From the NCBI RefSeq assembly GCF_000429085.1, contig NZ_KE386847.1, positions 1,321 to 65,320 of the forward strand: a stretch of DNA of 64,000 nt, given 5' to 3'. The notes beneath the pieces are model-generated. The model saw nothing but the letters and a program-made list of their open reading frames with translations, was not told the origin of the DNA and made no database searches. Of the stretch, positions 16,489 to 26,677 are shown in pieces. The DNA comes from Streptomyces flavidovirens DSM 40150. GTDB lineage: Bacteria > Actinomycetota > Actinomycetes > Streptomycetales > Streptomycetaceae. Within the stretch, counting starts at the first letter, position 1. Each line of letters starts with the position of its first letter. The translations under genes and the position numbers were made by a program.

Positions 16489-18120
16489 ATGTCCCGTACG
16501 CACGTGATGCACGCACTGCGGCAGCTCGCCGCACAGCACGCCGCCGCCCGCAGGCTGCGCATGTCCACCGCCGAGGTGCGCGGCTCCAGCCGCCGTGAAC
16601 TTCTCGGCCGGGCCGCCGCTCTCGGCCTCGGTACGGTCCTGGCCGGCCCGGCGGTCACCGCCGCACAGGCGGCGCCCGCGAGAGAGGCCGTACAGGGCGC
16701 GGGGGCGCCCACAATCGCCGTGGTCGGCGCGGGCATAGCCGGCCTCACCGCCGCGCTGACCCTCGCGGACGCAGGCCTCGACTGCACGCTCTACGAGGCG
16801 AACCCCGACCGGGTCGGCGGCCGCATGTGGACCCAGCGGGACCACTGGGCGTACGGGCAGATCTCCGAGATCGGCGGGGAACTGATCGACACCAGCCACA
16901 AGAAGATCCTCGAACTGTGCCGCCGTTTCAGCCTGCCGACGGAGGATTTCCTCGGCGGCGGGCCCAACGGCGCCGAGGAGGTGCTCTGGTTCAACGGGAC
17001 GTACTACCCGCGCGAGCAGGCCGACGAGGACTTCAAGGACGTCTACCAGGCGCTCCACCGCGACCTCCAGGAAGCGGGCGAGGTGAAGTGGAACCAGAGC
17101 ACCCCGGCCGGCACGGCCCTCGACAACATGTCGATCCATGAGTGGATCGACTCCCGTGTGCCCGGCGGGCACTCCTCGCAGCTCGGCCGCTTCATCGACG
17201 TCGCCTACAACGTCGAGTACGGCGTCGAGACGACCGAGCAGTCCGCCCTCGCGCTGGTGCTGCTGATGGGCTACCAGCCGAACCCCGGCCACTTCAACGT
17301 CTGGGGCCTGTCCGACGAGCGCTACCACATCACCGGCGGCAACGATCAGCTCCCGAGTGCCATCGCGAGGTGCCTGCCCGCCGGCACGATCCAGATGGGC
17401 AAACAGCTCACGGCGGTAAGGGCCAACGACAATGGCACCCAGACCCTTACCTTCACCGACGCGGGAACGACGACCACCGTCACCGCGGACCACACCATCC
17501 TGTGCGTTCCGCTGCCCGTTCTCCAGCGGCTCGACCTGTCGGCGGCGGGCTTCGATCCGCTCATGACGAACCTGCTGCGCGATGCCCGCATGGGGAACTG
17601 CACCAAGCTCAACATGCAGTTCTCGTCGCGTCCGTGGCGCGGCGAAGGCCCCTGGCCCGGCGTGTCGGCGGGCGACTGCTTCACCGACAGCGACGTACAG
17701 CAGACCTGGGACACCACCAAGATCCAGCCCGGAACCGGCGGCATCCTCATCCAGTACGGCAGCGGCCGGCTCGCCAAGGCGCTCACGCCGGGCACGCCCT
17801 TCGCCACCGAGTCGGACCCGTACGTACGGGACCTCGCGGCGCGCCGTACCCGTGAAGTGGACGCGTTCTTTCCGGGAACGTCGAAGGCGTGGACCGGGAA
17901 GGCGCAGCTTTCCGCCTGGCACCGCAGCCCGTACGCCCTCGGCGCGTACTCCTACTGGCCCGTCGGCTATCTGCACCGGTACGCCGGCTATGAGGGCACC
18001 CCACAGGGGAACATCCACATCGGCGGCGAGCACTGCAGCTACGACTTCCAGGGCTTCATGGAAGGCGGCGCGACCGAAGGGGAACGCGCCGCCCGTCAGG
18101 TGATCGACAAGCTGGCCTAG
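16489..18120 (+). CDS. Flavin monoamine oxidase with Tat signal
   Basis: 543 residues. The twin-arginine signal SSRRELLGRAAALGLG (33-48) ends near AQAAPA; an internal ATG at residue 26 could be the true start. The FAD dinucleotide fold VVGAGIAGLTAALTL starts near 78, followed by GGRMWT and, near the end, GNIHIGGEHCSYDFQGFMEGG, the C-terminal FAD-binding motif of the MAO/L-amino-acid oxidase family. It should oxidise primary amines or amino acids to aldehyde/keto acid, ammonia and peroxide outside the membrane. It has a GAGGAG site 7 nt before the ATG and forms an operon with the APC permease. Confidence 0.9.
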   Translation: MSRTHVMHALRQLAAQHAAARRLRMSTAEVRGSSRRELLGRAAALGLGTVLAGPAVTAAQAAPAREAVQGAGAPTIAVVGAGIAGLTAALTLADAGLDCTLYEANPDRVGGRMWTQRDHWAYGQISEIGGELIDTSHKKILELCRRFSLPTEDFLGGGPNGAEEVLWFNGTYYPREQADEDFKDVYQALHRDLQEAGEVKWNQSTPAGTALDNMSIHEWIDSRVPGGHSSQLGRFIDVAYNVEYGVETTEQSALALVLLMGYQPNPGHFNVWGLSDERYHITGGNDQLPSAIARCLPAGTIQMGKQLTAVRANDNGTQTLTFTDAGTTTTVTADHTILCVPLPVLQRLDLSAAGFDPLMTNLLRDARMGNCTKLNMQFSSRPWRGEGPWPGVSAGDCFTDSDVQQTWDTTKIQPGTGGILIQYGSGRLAKALTPGTPFATESDPYVRDLAARRTREVDAFFPGTSKAWTGKAQLSAWHRSPYALGAYSYWPVGYLHRYAGYEGTPQGNIHIGGEHCSYDFQGFMEGGATEGERAARQVIDKLA

Positions 18121-18139
18121 ACCGGCCCGCCGGCCCGGT
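18121..18139. terminator. Possible bidirectional terminator hairpin
   Basis: ACCGGCC and GGCCCGGT form a GC-rich stem with one bulge between the convergent monoamine oxidase and GH15 genes. There is no T tract, so termination is only suggested. Confidence 0.35.
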
Positions 18140-19941
18140 CAGCCGCCGTACGCACCACTCGCCGTCAGCCGCAGTGCCGTGTCGATCAGCGGCACGTGGC
18201 TGAAGGCCTGCGGGAAGTTGCCGACCTGGCGCTGCAGCCTGGAGTCCCACTCCTCGGCGAGCAGCCCCAGGTCGTTCCGCAGCCCCAGCAGCTTCTCGAA
18301 AAGCTTTCGCGCCTCGTCGACCCGCCCGATCATCGCCAGGTCGTCGGCCAGCCAGAACGAGCACGCCAGGAACGCGCCCTCGTCGCCCTCCAGGCCGTCC
18401 AGGCCCGCGTTCTCACCCGCCGTCGGGTAGCGCAGTACGAAACCGTCCTCCGTGGACAGCTCGCGCTGGATCGCCTCGATCGTGCCGATGACCCGCTTGT
18501 CGTCGGGCGGCAGGAAACCCATCTGCGGAATCAGCAGCAGAGAGGCGTCCAGCTCCTTCGATCCGTACGACTGCGTGAACGTGTTGCGTTCCGGATCGTA
18601 GCCCTTCTCGCACACCGTGCGGTGGATCTCGTCGCGCAGCTCGCGCCACTTCTCGACCGGGCCGTCCGCGTCGCCCATCTCGATCAGTTTGATGGTCCGG
18701 TCGACGGCGACCCAGGCCATCACCTTGGAGTGCACGAAGTGGCGGCGCGGGCCGCGCACCTCCCAGATGCCCTCGTCCGGCTGGTCCCAGTGGTCCTCCA
18801 GGTAGCGGATCAGCTTGAGCTGGAGCAGCGAGGCGTAGTCGTTGCGCGTCAGCCCGGTCATGTGGGCCAGGTGCAGTGCCTCGGTGACCTCGCCGTAGAC
18901 GTCGAGCTGCAACTGGTGCGCCGCGCCGTTCCCGACCCGTACCGGGGTGGAATTCTCGTAGCCGGGCAGCCAGTCCAGCTCGGCCTCGCCCAGCTCGCGC
19001 TCGCCCGCGATGCCGTACATGATCTGGAGGTTCTCCGGGTCGCCCGCGACCGCGCGCAGCAGCCACTCGCGCCAGGCGCGCGCCTCTTCGCGGTAGCCGG
19101 TGCGCAGCAGCGACGACAGGGTGATCGCGGCGTCGCGCAGCCAGGTGTAGCGGTAGTCCCAGTTGCGTACGCCGCCGATCTCCTCCGGCAGCGACGTCGT
19201 CGGCGCGGCGACGATGCCGCCCGTCGGGGCGTACGTCAGCGCCTTCAGGGTGATCAGGGAGCGGATCACGGGCTCGCGGTACGGCCCGTGGTACGTGCAC
19301 TGCTCGACCCAGTCGCTCCAGAACTCCGCGGTCGCCTCCAGCGAGGCCTCGGGCTCCGGCAGCGGCGGCTCCTCCTTGTGCGAGGGCTGCCAGCTGATGG
19401 TGAAGGCGATCCGGTCACCGGGCGCGACGGTGAAGTCGGAGTACGTCGTCAGGTCCTTGCCGTACGTGTCGACATCGGCGTCGAGCCAGACGGAGTCGGG
19501 TCCGGCGACGGCGACCGTGCGCGTGTCGACCTTGTGGACCCAGGGCACCACACGTCCGTAACTGAATCGCATCCGCAGCGCGGAACGCATCCGCACCCGG
19601 CCGGTGACGCCCTCGACGATCCGGATCACCTGGGGGGCGCCGTCACGCGGCGGCATGAAATCGGTCACCCTGACCGTGCCGCGCGGGGTGTCCCACTCGG
19701 CTTCGAGGATCAGCGAGTCCCCGCGGTAGCGGCGGCGGGTGGCCGCCGGTGGCCCGGCGTCGGCCGCGTGCGCCGGCCCGATCCGCCAGAACCCGTGTTC
19801 CTCGGTGCCGAGCAGCCCGGCGAAAATGGCGTGTGAGTCGAAGCGGGGGAGGCACAGCCAGTCGATCGTGCCGTCCCTGCAGACCAGTGCCGCCGTCTGC
19901 ATGTCTCCGATAAGTGCGTAGTCCTCGATGCGCCCGGCCAC
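18139..19941 (-). CDS. Glycoside hydrolase family 15 protein (glucoamylase/trehalase-like)
   Basis: 600 residues from the GTG at 19941, which has GGAGA 7 nt upstream. The N-terminus GRIEDYALIGDMQTAALVCRDGTIDWLCLPRFDS is the typical N-terminal beta domain. The catalytic (alpha/alpha)6 barrel shows GVRNWDYRYTWLRDAA and LGLLAEEWD near the C-terminus, consistent with the paired acid residues of GH15. There is no signal peptide, so it acts in the cytoplasm, probably on trehalose, maltose or alpha-glucan. It is divergent from pyrG across a long intergenic region. Confidence 0.9.
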   Translation of the reverse strand: MAGRIEDYALIGDMQTAALVCRDGTIDWLCLPRFDSHAIFAGLLGTEEHGFWRIGPAHAADAGPPAATRRRYRGDSLILEAEWDTPRGTVRVTDFMPPRDGAPQVIRIVEGVTGRVRMRSALRMRFSYGRVVPWVHKVDTRTVAVAGPDSVWLDADVDTYGKDLTTYSDFTVAPGDRIAFTISWQPSHKEEPPLPEPEASLEATAEFWSDWVEQCTYHGPYREPVIRSLITLKALTYAPTGGIVAAPTTSLPEEIGGVRNWDYRYTWLRDAAITLSSLLRTGYREEARAWREWLLRAVAGDPENLQIMYGIAGERELGEAELDWLPGYENSTPVRVGNGAAHQLQLDVYGEVTEALHLAHMTGLTRNDYASLLQLKLIRYLEDHWDQPDEGIWEVRGPRRHFVHSKVMAWVAVDRTIKLIEMGDADGPVEKWRELRDEIHRTVCEKGYDPERNTFTQSYGSKELDASLLLIPQMGFLPPDDKRVIGTIEAIQRELSTEDGFVLRYPTAGENAGLDGLEGDEGAFLACSFWLADDLAMIGRVDEARKLFEKLLGLRNDLGLLAEEWDSRLQRQVGNFPQAFSHVPLIDTALRLTASGAYGG

Positions 19942-20399
19942 GTTGCAATCTCCAGTCGAACGGCCACGTTCGCCCCATTGGGGCACTTGCGGTCAGGGGA
20001 TTTTTGACGAGCTCTTGGTCCCGGGAGCGGGCGGGGATGGTGCCTTCGCCGGCCGGCTCGCAGCGATGTATCAGAGCAGGATACGTCGCAGCCAAGTGCT
20101 CTGCGCGACGGTACCGGCAACACGAGTCGGCCGAACGGCCGAGCTAGGGGTGAGTTGTGGGTGAGTTGTGGGCGGACTTCGGGTGCGCGGCGGCCGACGG
20201 TGACGCGTTGTGCGGCAGGAGACGCGGCGCGTGGCCGGAAGCGGCCTCCTTCCGTCGCTGATACCCTGGTACCCCGTGGACCGGTGGCCAGTCTGTGACG
20301 ACTCAGACACCCCGAAACCGCAGCGACGACGCCACCCGGATTCCGGGCCGGCGGCCGGTACGCACCTCACTACGCGACCACGGGAGCCCCCTCTTGGCG
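19942..20399. other. Intergenic region between GH15 and pyrG (458 bp)
   Basis: No convincing gene. Visible elements: an inverted repeat CGAACG/CGTTCG at 19957-19972 and CCCC-ATT-GGGG at 19973-19983 just upstream of the GH15 start, which could be operators; a direct repeat of GTGAGTTGTGG near 20150-20171; and TACCCT at 20262-20267, a plausible -10 for pyrG that would give a leader of roughly 125 nt. No attenuator hairpin is obvious in that leader. Confidence 0.5.
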
Positions 20400-22058
<1,659 letters not shown>

Positions 22059-22076
22059 CCGCAGGAGATACGGTTG

Positions 22077-22120
22077 CCGGGGTGCGGGCCTTTTGGGCCG
22101 GTACCCCGGTTTTCTGCTTT
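22077..22120 (+). terminator. Hairpin plus T-rich tract between pyrG and the Nudix gene
   Basis: CCGGGGT (22077-22083) pairs with ACCCCGG (22103-22109), with an inner GGCC pair, followed by TTTTCTGCTTTCTGCTTT. This is an unusually good T tract for such DNA. It should terminate pyrG; because it lies only about 20 nt before the Nudix gene's GGGAGGA site, it could also act as an attenuator for that gene. Confidence 0.7.
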
Positions 22121-22141
22121 CTGCTTTGGGAGGACGCTTTC

Positions 22142-22768
22142 ATGGCCATCAAGGACACCCCCGAGGAGTGGCAGGTCACCGCGACCGCGGTTCCCTTCAC
22201 GGGCAACAAGACGAGTGTCCGCACCGACGACGTGGTCATGCCCGACGGCAGCGTGGTACGCCGCGACTACCAGGTGCACCCCGGCTCCGTGGCGGTCCTG
22301 GCCCTCGACGAGAACGACCGTGTCCTGGTCATCCGCCAGTACCGGCACCCCGTGCGGCACCGGCTCTGGGAGATCCCGGCCGGCCTGCTCGACGTACCCG
22401 GTGAGAATCCGCTGAGCGCCGCGGTGCGGGAGCTGTATGAGGAGGCGCACGTCAAGGCCGAGGACTGGCGGGTGCTGGCCGATGTCTACCCGACGCCGGG
22501 TGGCTGTGACGAGGCCGTACGCATCTTCTTCGCCCGCGATCTCTCCGACGTCGAGGGCGAGCGCTTCGAGGTCGAGGAGGAAGAGGCGGACATGGAACTC
22601 GCGCGCGTCCCGCTCCAGGAACTCGTGCGGGGCGTGCTCGCCGGGGAACTGCACAACACCTGCCTGGCCGTGGGCGTCCTGGCGCTGACCGCCGCGCTCG
22701 CGGGCGACGGGACCGACGCCCTGCGTCCGGCCGACGCGCCGTGGCCGGCGCGCCCGTTCGAGGCCTGA
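22142..22768 (+). CDS. Nudix hydrolase, ADP-ribose pyrophosphatase-like
   Basis: 208 residues with GGGAGGA about 7 nt before the ATG. RQYRHPVRHRLWEIPAGLLD followed by GENPLSAAVRELYEEAHV is the Nudix box of actinobacterial ADP-ribose diphosphatases (Rv1700 holds the same position after pyrG). The box has one extra residue before the first Glu and His in place of the usual Gly after REL-x-EE-x. The product hydrolyses ADP-ribose or related nucleoside diphosphate sugars to AMP plus ribose phosphate. No XerD-type recombinase gene follows, unlike M. tuberculosis. Confidence 0.88.
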   Translation: MAIKDTPEEWQVTATAVPFTGNKTSVRTDDVVMPDGSVVRRDYQVHPGSVAVLALDENDRVLVIRQYRHPVRHRLWEIPAGLLDVPGENPLSAAVRELYEEAHVKAEDWRVLADVYPTPGGCDEAVRIFFARDLSDVEGERFEVEEEEADMELARVPLQELVRGVLAGELHNTCLAVGVLALTAALAGDGTDALRPADAPWPARPFEA

Positions 22769-22910
22769 CCGTCGTCTGAAAATCCGCTGATCCGATTGGG
22801 TGACGCACCCGCCGCGCTCCGCACGGTTCGTAGCAGAGCGTGAACTACGCTCGAAGCGCCCGACCGCAGTCGCGGGCGGGCTTGTGCGCAGGCGGACGGG
22901 AGCGTGGCCC

Positions 22911-24950
22911 GTGACGGATCAGGCGGTGGACACCAGCGGCATGGCGGCGGGTTCCGCGGCAGGGCGGACAACGGGCGAGTTCTTCGGCAGAGCGCGCGAG
23001 CTGAAGGAGTTGCGCGACGACATCGAGCGGGCCGGCCTCGACACCCTCGCCGGGCGCAAGACGCCCAGGGCCCGCGTGCTGCTGATCGCGGGAGGTCCGG
23101 GCTCGGGCCGCACCGCTCTCGCCGCCGAACTCGCCGCGAGCCTCACCGGTGACTACCCCGACGGCACGCTCCGCGCCCGGCTGACCGACCCCGACGGCGA
23201 GCGCGTACCCACCGAGCGCACCGCCCGCGCGCTGCTCGACGACCTCGCGGTCCCGGTCCCGCCGGGGGCCGGTGACGACGAGCTGTCCGAGCTGGTCCGC
23301 GAGGCACTGACCGTACGCCGCCTCCTGCTGGTCCTCGACGACGCCGCCGACGCGGAACAGGTCGATCCGCTGCTGCCCGACAACCCGGACTGCCTGGTCG
23401 TGGCCACCGCCCGGGGCCCGCTCACCGGCATCCCCGGCGTGCGGCCCTGCACCATCGGCGGCCTGGACACCGGATCCGCCGTCGAACTGCTCGGCCGCTC
23501 CACCGGGGCGGTCAGGATCACCGTCGACCCGACGGCGGCCGAATCGCTCGTCGAGGAGTGCGGGGGGCAGCCCGCCGCGCTGGTGATGATCGGCGGCTGG
23601 CTCGCCGCCAGCCCCAAGGCGTCGGTCGCCGATGTGACGAAGCGGCTGCACGACATCCCCGTCGACGCGGGGCAGCCCACCGGAGCCAGGCCGCTCGCCC
23701 GCGTTTTCCGGTTCGTGTACGAGTCGCTGCCGCAGCCCACGGCGCGGATGCTGCGCCTGCTCTCCCTCGCGCCCGCCGGTTTCGTGGACGCGCACACCGC
23801 CTCCGCCCTGGCCGGCTGCTCCGTCTCCGGGGCCCAGACGGCGCTGGACGACTTCACGGCGCTGGGCCTGCTGCGCCGGGTGGACGGCCGGCAGTACGAG
23901 GTGCCCGGCTGCCTCGCGCCCATGATGAAGGCGCTGATGGAGGACCGGGACCGGCCCGCCGAGGTGCAGCTTGCCCGGGCCAGGATGCTGGAGCGGACCG
24001 TACGGCAGCTCCAGTCCTGCTGGGCGTCCACCGAACCCGACGGGTCCGCGGCCCGCAAGAAGCTGGCGGGACTGCCGCGCGCGCTGCGCTTTCCCCATGT
24101 CGCGGCCGCCGGCGAATGGCTGCGGATCCGGCAGCCCGCGCTCCTCGCCTCGGCCCGGATCGCGGTCGAGGACGGCGAGCTCGACACCCTGGCGAGGCGG
24201 CTGGTGGCCGCGCTGGTACGGGCGCTGGCGGCCCACCGGGGCACCGAAGCGGCGGCTCCCGAGCTGTACGGGCTGCACCGGCTCGTACTGGACGTGGCCG
24301 AGCGGTGCGCTCTGCACCGTGAGAAGGCCGCCGCGCTGCTGAATCTCGCGGATCTGGACGCGCGGACCGGGCGTACGCAGGAGGCGCTGACGCGCTACCG
24401 GGCGGCGCTGGACGCCGGCCGGGCAGCCGGTGACCCGTACGCGACAGGCCGGGCGATGGAATCCGTAGGCGGGACATACCAAGAACTGGGCGACTGGCAG
24501 CGCGCCTCCGACTGGTACGGCCGGGCGCTGGAACAGCGGCTGACGCGCGGCGAACGCGCGGACGCGGCGCGGCTGTACGGGCGGCTCGGAGCCGTACACA
24601 CCTATGCGGGGCGTTACGGCGAGGCGCTGCGCAACTGGCGGGCCTCGGCGGCGGGGCACCGCAGGGTCGGTGATCTGCCGGGCCACGCAAGGGCGTTGAG
24701 CGAAGTGGCCAGGGTGCAGGAGTACGCGGGGCGGCCCGAGGAGTCGCTGCGCACCTGCCGGGAGGCCGTGGAAATGGCACGGCAGGCCGAGGACGTACGG
24801 CTGCACGCGGCACTGGAGTTGCGGCTCGCGGACACGCTCGACCGGCTGGGGGACCCGACGGCGGCCCGACTGCACCGGAACGCCGCGGAAAGACTGCTGG
24901 GAGATGAGGGTTCTGCCTACGAAATCCGCAGTACTTCGGCGAGAGATTGA
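22911..24950 (+). CDS. NB-ARC-like P-loop protein with C-terminal TPR repeats
   Basis: 679 residues from the GTG at 22911 (GGGAG 8 nt upstream). After a short N-terminus comes EFFGRARELKELRDDI and an NB-ARC/AfsR-type NTPase: P-loop AGGPGSGRTALA, in which the invariant lysine is Arg67, then LLLVLDDAAD as Walker B and GGQPAAL as the GxP motif. A winged-helix-like section (about 260-330) and at least five TPR-like helical pairs follow (about 480-660). It lacks the OmpR-type DNA-binding domain of SARP regulators, so it may be a signalling scaffold; the Arg substitution suggests altered ATP hydrolysis. Role unknown. Confidence 0.8.
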   Translation: MTDQAVDTSGMAAGSAAGRTTGEFFGRARELKELRDDIERAGLDTLAGRKTPRARVLLIAGGPGSGRTALAAELAASLTGDYPDGTLRARLTDPDGERVPTERTARALLDDLAVPVPPGAGDDELSELVREALTVRRLLLVLDDAADAEQVDPLLPDNPDCLVVATARGPLTGIPGVRPCTIGGLDTGSAVELLGRSTGAVRITVDPTAAESLVEECGGQPAALVMIGGWLAASPKASVADVTKRLHDIPVDAGQPTGARPLARVFRFVYESLPQPTARMLRLLSLAPAGFVDAHTASALAGCSVSGAQTALDDFTALGLLRRVDGRQYEVPGCLAPMMKALMEDRDRPAEVQLARARMLERTVRQLQSCWASTEPDGSAARKKLAGLPRALRFPHVAAAGEWLRIRQPALLASARIAVEDGELDTLARRLVAALVRALAAHRGTEAAAPELYGLHRLVLDVAERCALHREKAAALLNLADLDARTGRTQEALTRYRAALDAGRAAGDPYATGRAMESVGGTYQELGDWQRASDWYGRALEQRLTRGERADAARLYGRLGAVHTYAGRYGEALRNWRASAAGHRRVGDLPGHARALSEVARVQEYAGRPEESLRTCREAVEMARQAEDVRLHAALELRLADTLDRLGDPTAARLHRNAAERLLGDEGSAYEIRSTSARD

Positions 24951-24963
24951 TGCTTTGTAAGGC

Positions 24964-24991
24964 TAGACACCGGGAAATCCTTCATTAGACT
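24964..24991 (+). promoter_or_regulatory. Predicted promoter of ald
   Basis: TAGACA (24964-24969), 16-bp spacer and TAGACT (24986-24991) match a vegetative promoter well. The start would be near 24998, leaving a leader of about 100 nt that contains the palindrome at 25034-25049. Confidence 0.55.
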
Positions 24992-25033
24992 GGCTCTGCC
25001 GCGTCATGCTGCGGTGTTCCCCGGGTGTGCCTC

Positions 25034-25049
25034 ACATACCTGGGTATGT
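25034..25049. promoter_or_regulatory. Palindromic candidate operator upstream of ald
   Basis: ACATACC-TG-GGTATGT is a perfect 7+2+7 palindrome about 37 nt downstream of the predicted transcription start and 48 nt before the ald start codon. It is AT-rich for this genome and has the size of a dimeric regulator site (for example an Lrp/AldR-type protein); the regulator is not identified. Confidence 0.55.
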
Positions 25050-25096
25050 ATGGCATTGACCCATTTATTCCCCCAGAGCCAAGGACCGTGATCGAC

Positions 25097-26212
25097 GTGA
25101 AGGTCGGCATCCCCCGCGAGGTCAAGAACAACGAGTTCCGGGTGGCCATCACCCCCGCAGGCGTGCACGAGCTGGTGCGCCACGGCCACCAGGTCTTCGT
25201 CGAGCAGAACGCCGGCGCCGGATCTTCGATCACGGACGGTGAGTACGTCGCCGCCGGTGCGCAGATCCTGGCCACCGCCGACGAGGTCTGGGCCACCGCC
25301 GACCTGCTGCTGAAGGTCAAGGAGCCCATCGCCGAGGAGTACCACCGCCTCCGCAAGGACCAGACGCTCTTCACCTACCTGCACCTCGCCGCTTCCCGCG
25401 AGTGCACGGACGCCCTGCTGGAGTCCGGCACCACGGCGATCGCGTACGAGACGGTGGAGACCGCGAACCGCGCCCTGCCGCTGCTCGCCCCGATGTCCGA
25501 GGTCGCGGGCCGGCTGGCCCCGCAGGTCGGCGCGTACCACCTGATGCGCTCGGTCGGCGGCCGCGGTGTACTGCCGGGCGGCGTCCCCGGTACGGCGGCC
25601 GGCGAGGCCGTCGTCATCGGCGGCGGCGTGTCCGGCTGGAACGCCACGCAGATCGCCGTCGGCATGGGCTTCCACGTGACCCTGCTCGACCGTGACATCA
25701 ACAAGCTGCGCGAGGCCGACAAGGTCTTCGGCACCAAGGTGAAGACGATCGTCTCCAACGCCTTCGAGCTGGAGAAGGCCGTCGTCGAGGCCGACCTCGT
25801 CATCGGCGCGGTTCTGATCCCCGGCGCCAAGGCCCCGAAGCTCGTCACCAACGAGCTCGTCGCCAAGATGAAGCCCGGAAGTGTTCTTGTCGACATTGCG
25901 ATCGACCAGGGCGGCTGCTTCGAGGACTCCCACCCGACGACGCACGCCGAGCCGACGTTCAACGTCCACAACTCGGTCTTCTACTGCGTCGCGAACATGC
26001 CGGGCGCCGTCCCGAACACCTCGACGTACGCGCTGACGAACGCCACGCTGCCGTACATCGTCGAGCTCGCGAACCGTGGCTGGGTCGAGGCGCTGCGCCG
26101 CGACGCCGCCCTCGCCAAGGGCCTCAACACCCATGACGGCCAGGTCGTTTACCGCGAGGTCGCCGAGGCTCACGAACTGCCGCACGTCGAACTGGGCACG
26201 CTTCTCGGCTGA
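25097..26212 (+). CDS. ald: Alanine dehydrogenase
   Basis: 371 residues, the family length, from the GTG at 25097 (AAGGA 11 nt upstream); GTG 25088 would add three residues. The N-terminus MKVGIPREVKNNEFRVAITPAG is diagnostic, with the lysine of KVKEP and His of YLHLAAS from the pyruvate-binding site, the NAD fold VIGGGVSGWNATQIAVGMG, and the LVDIAIDQGG and CVANMPGAVPNTSTYAL signatures. It interconverts L-alanine and pyruvate plus ammonia with NAD. It has its own promoter and palindrome and ends at a strong hairpin. Confidence 0.96.
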   Translation: MKVGIPREVKNNEFRVAITPAGVHELVRHGHQVFVEQNAGAGSSITDGEYVAAGAQILATADEVWATADLLLKVKEPIAEEYHRLRKDQTLFTYLHLAASRECTDALLESGTTAIAYETVETANRALPLLAPMSEVAGRLAPQVGAYHLMRSVGGRGVLPGGVPGTAAGEAVVIGGGVSGWNATQIAVGMGFHVTLLDRDINKLREADKVFGTKVKTIVSNAFELEKAVVEADLVIGAVLIPGAKAPKLVTNELVAKMKPGSVLVDIAIDQGGCFEDSHPTTHAEPTFNVHNSVFYCVANMPGAVPNTSTYALTNATLPYIVELANRGWVEALRRDAALAKGLNTHDGQVVYREVAEAHELPHVELGTLLG

Positions 26213-26243
26213 CGCGTCAACCAGAGTCGTCAACCTCACGCAA

Positions 26244-26276
26244 CCGGCCGGACCTTGTCGAGCAAGGTCCGGCCGG
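26244..26276. terminator. Strong hairpin terminator after ald
   Basis: Perfect 14-bp inverted repeat (26244-26257 and 26263-26276) with loop TCGAG, 31 nt after the ald stop. There is no T tract, which is common for terminators in this type of genome. Confidence 0.7.
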
Positions 26277-26446
26277 ACGCGTGTCCGCCCCCTTGGGCGG
26301 ACTCGTTCAACTCGCCGCGAACGTAACCCTTTAACCGATTCGCGACCCCACCAAACGCGCGGTCCGTGCCTCGCTTCCGCCCCCGCGCACCCTTGACACA
26401 AGGGTGTTCCATTGCCGACACATCGGGCCGGGTCCGGCGGATTGTG

Positions 26447-26476
26447 TTGCTGCGGACCGGTGACACGCCATAGAGT
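26447..26476 (+). promoter_or_regulatory. Predicted promoter of the parA-like / scp operon
   Basis: TTGCTG (26447-26452), 18-bp spacer and TAGAGT (26471-26476) resemble a housekeeping promoter, about 75 nt before the first well-placed ribosome-binding site at 26534. Confidence 0.4.
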
Positions 26477-26551
26477 CGCCAACCGTCGGCATGGTGCCAC
26501 GCTGACCTATCGATAAGTTTCCTGGTCACGTCCAAGGAGGTAAGACGACTT

Positions 26552-26677
26552 GTGAATGAGTCGACATTTACTCCCGGAGGTGCTCAACCAGGAATGCCTG
26601 CACGGGGCCAGGGCCATCGGGGCTCCAGGCTGTCGGCTCCGTCGCTGTCCGCACCTTCGCCACCCATCAGCACATGA
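26552..26677 (+). CDS. Short ORF coupled to the parA-like gene (upstream ORF or displaced N-terminus)
   Basis: 41 codons from a GTG with a near-perfect AAGGAGGTAAG site 10 nt upstream: it begins MNESTFTPGGAQPGMPARGQG. It ends with a TGA overlapping the downstream ATG as ATGA. The neighbouring frame, continuous with the parA-like gene, reads PSGLQAVGSVAVRTFATHQ, which I recall as part of the N-terminus of Streptomyces homologues. Hence this is either a real coupled leader ORF or the start of the ATPase gene separated by a one-base shift near 26610-26625. Confidence 0.5.
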   Translation: MNESTFTPGGAQPGMPARGQGHRGSRLSAPSLSAPSPPIST

